From Spirochaetaceae bacterium (GTDB taxonomy: Bacteria; Spirochaetota; Spirochaetia; Treponematales; Breznakiellaceae): a stretch of 10,221 nt of DNA. Below the pieces are notes generated by a model. It saw only the letters and a program-made list of their open reading frames with translations, searched no databases and was not told the origin of the DNA. The stretch is from contig JAITRV010000047.1 of NCBI GenBank assembly GCA_031288215.1, forward strand, positions 1 to 10,221, in the 5' to 3' direction. This document shows, piece after piece, positions 6,895-10,221 of this stretch; within the stretch, counting starts at the first letter, position 1; every line of letters begins with the position of its first letter. The translations under genes and the position numbers were made by a program.

Positions 6895-7967
6895 TTTGCC
6901 GCCCCCTTGGGTTCGTTCTTTTTCTTGGGAACGAAGCCGTATTTTTTCTGAATGAACCGGTTCAGGAAGGGGGTCAGGGCATTCATGATCAGGATCCCGT
7001 AGGACACCCCTTCGGGGTAGTTCCCCCACTTCCTGATTAACACCGTGATGATCCCCGCCCCCAAGCCGAAGAGGAGTTTCCCCGTGGCGGTTACCGGGGC
7101 GGTGACGTAATCGGTGGTCATGAACAGGGCGCCGAAGAGGAGCCCCCCGCCCAGGAGGGTGAACAGGGGATCGAGCCCCAGGACCAGGGAGAGTAAAAAC
7201 GCCCCCGCCGTCATGGCCGCCGGGGCCCGCCAGTCAATGGTCTTGGTGACGAGGAGGTAGAGCCCCCCCAGGAGGATCAGGAGGCCCGAGGATTCCCCGA
7301 TACAGCCCCCGTGGTTCCCCAGGAACAGGGTCTTCATCACCGTCCAATAATCCCCCGCGGCGGTAAGCCCGGAGGCGGAAAAACTTGCCCCCACTTCGGA
7401 GAGGGCCTGGGAAAAGCTCAAGCCCCCGTCGAGGCCCAGCTTGACGATCCCTAAGGGGGTGGCGCTGCTGACCCCGTCCGCGAGGCCCCGGCTAAAGGTT
7501 TCGGGGATGGCCCAGGAGGTGATGGCCGCGGGGAAGCTCATGAGGAGGAAGGCCCTGCCGATGAGGGCGGGGTTGAAGACGTTGGCCCCGAGGCCGCCGA
7601 AGAATTCTTTGGCCACCACCACCGCGAAGACCGCCCCCAGGGCGGTCATCCACAGGGGGGTCCCCGGGGGAATCACCAGGGCCAGGAGGAGGCCCGTTAC
7701 CGCCGAGGAGAGGTCAAGCACGCGGATTTCCTTGCCGATGACGGTGCGGAACAGGGCTTCGGCGGCCGCCGCGGAGGCTACCGATACCAGGATGGTGAGG
7801 AAGGCCGGAAGGCCGTAGAGGACCACCCCGAAGATCGCCGCCGGGGAGAGGGCGATGAGCACATTGGCCATCAGGGGCCGGATGGAAACCGGCGAGACGA
7901 TATGGGGACTTGAGGAGAGGAGGAGGCTCTGAAGTTCAGCCTCGATCTGTTTTTCCGTTTCTGCCAT
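6891..7967 (-). CDS. rnfD: Rnf complex membrane FMN subunit RnfD
   Basis: Large integral membrane subunit of Rnf (NqrB homologue), 358 residues, with about nine predicted helices; together with RnfA, E and G it forms the membrane electron path. It carries a covalent FMN on a Thr near the outer face. The motif is intact here: DGVSSATPLG at 164-173, with Thr170 as the flavinylated residue. Further family segments are GLGANVFNPALIGRAF (125-140), GCIGESSG (221-228) and TTDYVTAPV (284-292). An in-frame start at 8186 would add 73 Arg/Ser-rich residues that overlap rnfC and resemble nothing; the start at 7967 has GGGAGG at 7973-7978 and begins MAETEKQ. It lies 10 bases after the rnfC stop (TAGGGAGG joins stop and ribosome site) and overlaps rnfG by four bases. 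The C-terminus is Lys-rich and cytoplasmic. Confidence 0.96.
   Translation of the reverse strand: MAETEKQIEAELQSLLLSSSPHIVSPVSIRPLMANVLIALSPAAIFGVVLYGLPAFLTILVSVASAAAAEALFRTVIGKEIRVLDLSSAVTGLLLALVIPPGTPLWMTALGAVFAVVVAKEFFGGLGANVFNPALIGRAFLLMSFPAAITSWAIPETFSRGLADGVSSATPLGIVKLGLDGGLSFSQALSEVGASFSASGLTAAGDYWTVMKTLFLGNHGGCIGESSGLLILLGGLYLLVTKTIDWRAPAAMTAGAFLLSLVLGLDPLFTLLGGGLLFGALFMTTDYVTAPVTATGKLLFGLGAGIITVLIRKWGNYPEGVSYGILIMNALTPFLNRFIQKKYGFVPKKKNEPKGAAK
6902..6908 (-). promoter_or_regulatory. Ribosome binding site deciding the rnfG start
   Basis: AAGGGGG on the minus strand, inside the last codons of rnfD, is 7 bases from ATG 6892-6894. It supports the shorter RnfG that begins MKSILKLG over the upstream in-frame start at 7029. 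Confidence 0.7.
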
Positions 7968-7972
7968 GATTT

Positions 7973-7978
7973 CCTCCC
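7973..7978 (-). promoter_or_regulatory. Ribosome binding site deciding the rnfD start
   Basis: GGGAGG on the minus strand, sharing its first G with the TAG stop of rnfC, is 5 bases from ATG 7965-7967. It supports the shorter start for RnfD. Confidence 0.75.
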
Positions 7979-9405
7979 TAACCTTTTGCCGCTGAGGCCG
8001 AAGCCGCCTTAGCAGCCGAAGCCGCCTCAGCGGCCTTTCGCCGTTCCGCCTCCAGGACCTGCCGGGCCCGGAAGCGCTGCTTCCCGACCCGGAAGCGCTG
8101 GACCAGCTTAATCCGGGCGGGGCACATATAGGTGCAGCTCCCGCATTCGATACAATCCATGAGCCCCGCCGTGAGGGCCGTGTCAAAGTCGTCGGCCTCC
8201 AGGCTGTAGTTCATGATCACCGGGGAAAGCCGCATGGGGCAGTTGCGCAAACAACGGCCGCAGCGGATACAGGGCCCCTCCGCCTCGGTCCAGGTTTCCG
8301 CCTCGGTCATCAGGATGATCCCCGAGGTGTTCTTCTGGATGGGGATTTCTATAGAAGAAACCGCGTTTCCCATCATGGGGCCCCCGAAGAGGATCTTCCG
8401 GAGCGCGCTCCGGTCGATGGCGATGAATTCCGGGGGTAAATCCGAAAGCAGGGTTCCGATGGGGGCCCGGATGTTCTTGGGGGTTTTACAGGCCCCGCCG
8501 CTCACGGTAAGGTCCCGGTCGATCAGGGGCTTCCCCAGGGTAAAGGCCTCGGCAATGGCCGAAAGGGTCCCCACGTTCTGGACGATGCAGCCCGCGTCCA
8601 TGGGAAGCCCCCCGGAGGGGACTTCCCTGCCGGTCAGGGCGGCGATCAGCATCTTCTCGCCCCCCTGGGGATAGAGGGTCTTACAGAGCCCCACCTGGAT
8701 ATCCCCGCTATAGCCTCCCAGCCGGACCTCCCGCTCGATCATGGGGATGAGATGGGCTTTGTTGTCTTCCATGCCGATAATGGCCCGGTTCACCCCGGTT
8801 ATCTTCATCACGATGGCCAAGCCCTTTACCACGAGATGGGGCTTTTCGGTGAGGGCCGCCTCGTCGGTGGTGAGATAGGGCTCACATTCCGCCCCGTCGG
8901 CGATGATGACGTCCACCGGCTTACTCGGCGCAAGTTTTATATGGCAGGGGAAGCCCGCTCCCCCCATACCGACGATCCCCGCGTCCCGAATCCGGGACAG
9001 GGCTTCTTCCCTGGTACAGGTAAACGGATCCAGGGGCGGCAGGAATTCCGTATCGGGACCGCCGTCCTCAACCAAAGCGGCGGGCCCTTCGCCCTCCGCC
9101 TCTATGATGATACATATCCCCTCGCTGTTGTTTGACTGGGTCCGGGGTTCTATTTTTTTGACCACTCCGGCGATAGACGCATGGACCGGGACGGTCATCG
9201 GACCGGGGCTTACCGCATCGGCGATTTTCTGCCCCCGCTTGACCCGATCGCCGGCCTGTACCAGGCTTTGATTGGGCGCCCCAAAGTGCTGGTTAATAGG
9301 AATAACCACCTGTTTGGGCGGGGGAACCAGTTCCACCGGTTTCCCCTCGGTCGCGGCCTTCCGTGTGGGAACACGCAAACCCCGCTTAAATGTACTTACA
9401 GACAT
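7978..9405 (-). CDS. rnfC: Rnf complex NADH-binding Fe-S subunit RnfC
   Basis: Peripheral cytoplasmic subunit of Rnf that exchanges electrons with NAD(H). It has 475 residues. The N-terminal part has the family segment KQVVIPINQHFGAP (31-44) and a lipoyl-like region AGDRVKRGQKIADAV (51-65). The nucleotide/flavin-binding region has GIVGMGGAGFP (143-153), ADGAECEPYLTTDE (169-182) and PQGGEKMLI (246-254). Two 4Fe-4S motifs follow at Cys379/382/385/389 and Cys418/421/424/428. The C-terminal 30 residues form a charged then Ala/Ser/Lys-rich tail encoded partly by a short tandem repeat. The ATG at 9403-9405 has AAGAGAGG at 9412-9419, 6 bases upstream. It is the first gene of the operon and lies about 55 bases downstream of the expected transcription start of a strong promoter. 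Order C-D-G-E-A-B is the usual anaerobe arrangement. Confidence 0.97.
   Translation of the reverse strand: MSVSTFKRGLRVPTRKAATEGKPVELVPPPKQVVIPINQHFGAPNQSLVQAGDRVKRGQKIADAVSPGPMTVPVHASIAGVVKKIEPRTQSNNSEGICIIIEAEGEGPAALVEDGGPDTEFLPPLDPFTCTREEALSRIRDAGIVGMGGAGFPCHIKLAPSKPVDVIIADGAECEPYLTTDEAALTEKPHLVVKGLAIVMKITGVNRAIIGMEDNKAHLIPMIEREVRLGGYSGDIQVGLCKTLYPQGGEKMLIAALTGREVPSGGLPMDAGCIVQNVGTLSAIAEAFTLGKPLIDRDLTVSGGACKTPKNIRAPIGTLLSDLPPEFIAIDRSALRKILFGGPMMGNAVSSIEIPIQKNTSGIILMTEAETWTEAEGPCIRCGRCLRNCPMRLSPVIMNYSLEADDFDTALTAGLMDCIECGSCTYMCPARIKLVQRFRVGKQRFRARQVLEAERRKAAEAASAAKAASASAAKG
7997..8032. repeat. Two 18-base tandem repeats in the 3' end of rnfC
   Basis: The units at 7997-8014 and 8015-8032 match at 16 of 18 positions on the + strand and share GCCGAAGCCGCCT. 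They keep frame and encode consecutive six-residue Ala/Ser units (EAASAA and KAASAS) in the low-complexity tail of RnfC, so copy number could change without breaking the gene. Confidence 0.75.
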
Positions 9406-9467
9406 AAAAGGCCTCTCTTAAAAAATCCATATTACTGTATGCTTATTTACGATACTAAAGATGAATT

Positions 9468-9497
9468 ATTATAAGCCCAAAACCGTCCATGAGTCAA
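9468..9497 (-). promoter_or_regulatory. Sigma-70-type promoter of the rnf operon
   Basis: On the minus strand TTGACT (9492-9497, 5 of 6 to consensus) is followed after an 18-base spacer by a perfect TATAAT (9468-9473). The A-rich stretch just upstream (GCAAAAAGGAAAAGGC, 9498-9513) resembles an UP element. Transcription should start near 9460-9461, leaving a leader of about 55 bases before rnfC. I saw no clear operator or riboswitch in that leader. Confidence 0.8.
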
Positions 9498-9525
9498 GCC
9501 TTTTCCTTTTTGCCCCCATCAAGGA

Positions 9526-9583
9526 GGGGGGTCCGGGGGGCCCTCGGCCCCCCGGCGGGGGGTGCGGGGGGCAGCGCCCCCCG
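9526..9583. repeat. Two tandem G6/C6 hairpin units between the chemotaxis gene and the rnf promoter
   Basis: Unit A (9526-9555) reads G6-TCC-G6-loop-C6; unit B (9557-9583) reads G6-TGC-G6-loop-C6. They start 31 bases apart and look like an imperfect duplication. Each folds: 9533-9542 pairs with 9546-9555 (10 bp, loop CTC), and 9565-9572 pairs with 9576-9583 (8 bp, loop AGC). A weaker third pairing joins C5 at 9513-9517 with G5 at 9527-9531. The element lies just beyond the stop of the chemotaxis gene and could act as its terminator, but there is no T-run after the stems on that strand. A dispersed intergenic repeat is the other reading. Confidence 0.75.
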
Positions 9584-9596
9584 TATCTACGAAGCC

Positions 9597-10221
9597 TTAA
9601 TTAATTTTAAACTTCTTCACCTCCCGGATCAGTTCATCGATGTCCTTTTTATTGAGCCGGCTGATCTCGTTGACCTGGCTCACCGTCGTGTTGATCTGAT
9701 TCGCCCCGGTGGCCATTTCGTTCATACCGCTGGTGATCTCCCGGGTTATGGTTTCCAGGGTCCGGCTGGTCTCGATGACCTTCCGGCTGCCGATGTTCAT
9801 CTCCTTGGAGCTCTGTTTGACCCCCCCGGTGATCTCGTTGAGCCGGCTTATCGCGTCCAGGATCTGCTTGCTCCCCTGCCCCTGCTCTTCCATGGCGTTC
9901 CGGATATTCTCCTCCTGGTCCGAAACGATCTTCACCCCCTCGTCGATGGCCTCGAACTTGTTGAGCACCTCGTTGGTGGACCGGGTGATCTTTTCTATGG
10001 AGTCCTTGATCTTCTTCAAGACCCCGCTGATCGTTTTGGACTGCTCCCCGGAACTCTCCGCCAGTTTGCGGATCTCGTCCGCCACCACCGCGAACCCCTT
10101 CCCCGCCTCCCCGGCGTGGGCCGCTTCGATGGCCGCGTTCATCGACAGGAGGTTCGTCTGGCTCGCTATGTTTTCCATCACCGCGTTGATCTCCAGCAAC
10201 CCCTCGGATTCCCGGGCTATC
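9597..10221 (-). CDS. Methyl-accepting chemotaxis protein, C-terminal part (partial)
   Basis: Cytoplasmic signalling part of a chemoreceptor that controls the CheA kinase through CheW. The frame is open to the window edge and the true start lies outside; about 207 residues are visible, starting IARESEG. The conserved hairpin tip that binds CheA/CheW is at roughly 10172-10050 and reads NIASQTNLLSMNAAIEAA, then HAGEAGKGFAVVADEIRKLAE. The rest is heptad-like coiled coil with Glu/Gln-rich stretches suited to methylation (AMEEQGQGSKQIL, EITSGMNEMATGANQIN). The ending EVKKFKIN has no NWETF-type pentapeptide for CheR tethering. Sensor and membrane regions are not visible, so the ligand is unknown. 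The wording resembles treponemal receptors, which supports the spirochaete assignment by inference. The TTG at 10199 is an internal codon, not the start. Confidence 0.95.
   Translation of the reverse strand, partial: IARESEGLLEINAVMENIASQTNLLSMNAAIEAAHAGEAGKGFAVVADEIRKLAESSGEQSKTISGVLKKIKDSIEKITRSTNEVLNKFEAIDEGVKIVSDQEENIRNAMEEQGQGSKQILDAISRLNEITGGVKQSSKEMNIGSRKVIETSRTLETITREITSGMNEMATGANQINTTVSQVNEISRLNKKDIDELIREVKKFKIN

Noticed and set aside
6895..7029. 45-residue N-terminal extension of RnfG
   Set aside because: It lies inside rnfD, is unlike RnfG, and would bury the membrane anchor. The internal ATG has a good ribosome site.
7968..8186. 73-residue N-terminal extension of RnfD
   Set aside because: It overlaps the end of rnfC and is Arg/Ser-rich. 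The ATG at 7967 has GGGAGG upstream and a normal RnfD beginning.
9412..9419. Palindrome around AGGCCT before rnfC as an operator
   Set aside because: It is short and coincides with the ribosome binding site, which explains the sequence without a regulator.
9406..9596. Small non-coding RNA or riboswitch in the rnf leader
   Set aside because: The leader after the predicted start is only about 55 bases and A+T rich, with no recognisable aptamer; the structured part lies upstream of the promoter.

Overview
The window looks like chromosomal DNA of an anaerobic bacterium, most likely a Treponema-like spirochaete. Three things point there: the rnf gene order C-D-G-E-A-B usual in anaerobes, a clostridial/spirochaetal-type multi-cluster RnfB, and a chemotaxis-receptor C-terminus whose wording closely resembles treponemal receptors. 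The taxonomic call is inference from family knowledge, not a database match. A gut setting would fit the sulfatase plus Rnf combination, but the sequence does not prove it.

Left part (about 1-2766, + strand): a ROK-family transcriptional regulator with an N-terminal winged helix-turn-helix and degenerate kinase motifs is followed 12 bases later by a cysteine-type sulfatase. The pair looks like a self-contained sugar-sensing and sulfate-ester catabolic unit of moderate G+C.

Middle and right part (2763-9405, - strand): a complete seven-gene operon reads rnfC-rnfD-rnfG-rnfE-rnfA-rnfB and then a DUF815-type AAA+ ATPase. Rnf is the membrane ferredoxin:NAD+ oxidoreductase that couples electron transfer to Na+ or H+ movement. 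All subunits, the Fe-S cysteines, the RnfA/RnfE membrane cysteines and the RnfD flavinylation motif are visible. Gene junctions alternate strictly between a 9-12 base gap and a 4-base ATGA overlap; the overlaps pair D with G, E with A, and B with the ATPase. A near-consensus sigma-70 promoter (9468-9497) lies in front of rnfC. The ATPase gene runs into the 3' end of the sulfatase, and the two stop codons share one TTAA.

Far right (9406-10221): a 191-base intergenic region holds the rnf promoter and two tandem G6/C6 hairpin units. Beyond it is the C-terminal part of a methyl-accepting chemotaxis protein (- strand) that continues outside the window.

No tRNA, rRNA, CRISPR array, insertion sequence or phage gene was seen, and no gene-free stretch exceeds 300 bases. 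The most noteworthy points are the ATPase coupled to rnfB, the alternating junction pattern, the non-canonical flavinylation motif in RnfG, the duplicated G6/C6 hairpin, and the strong base-composition change around 2763.
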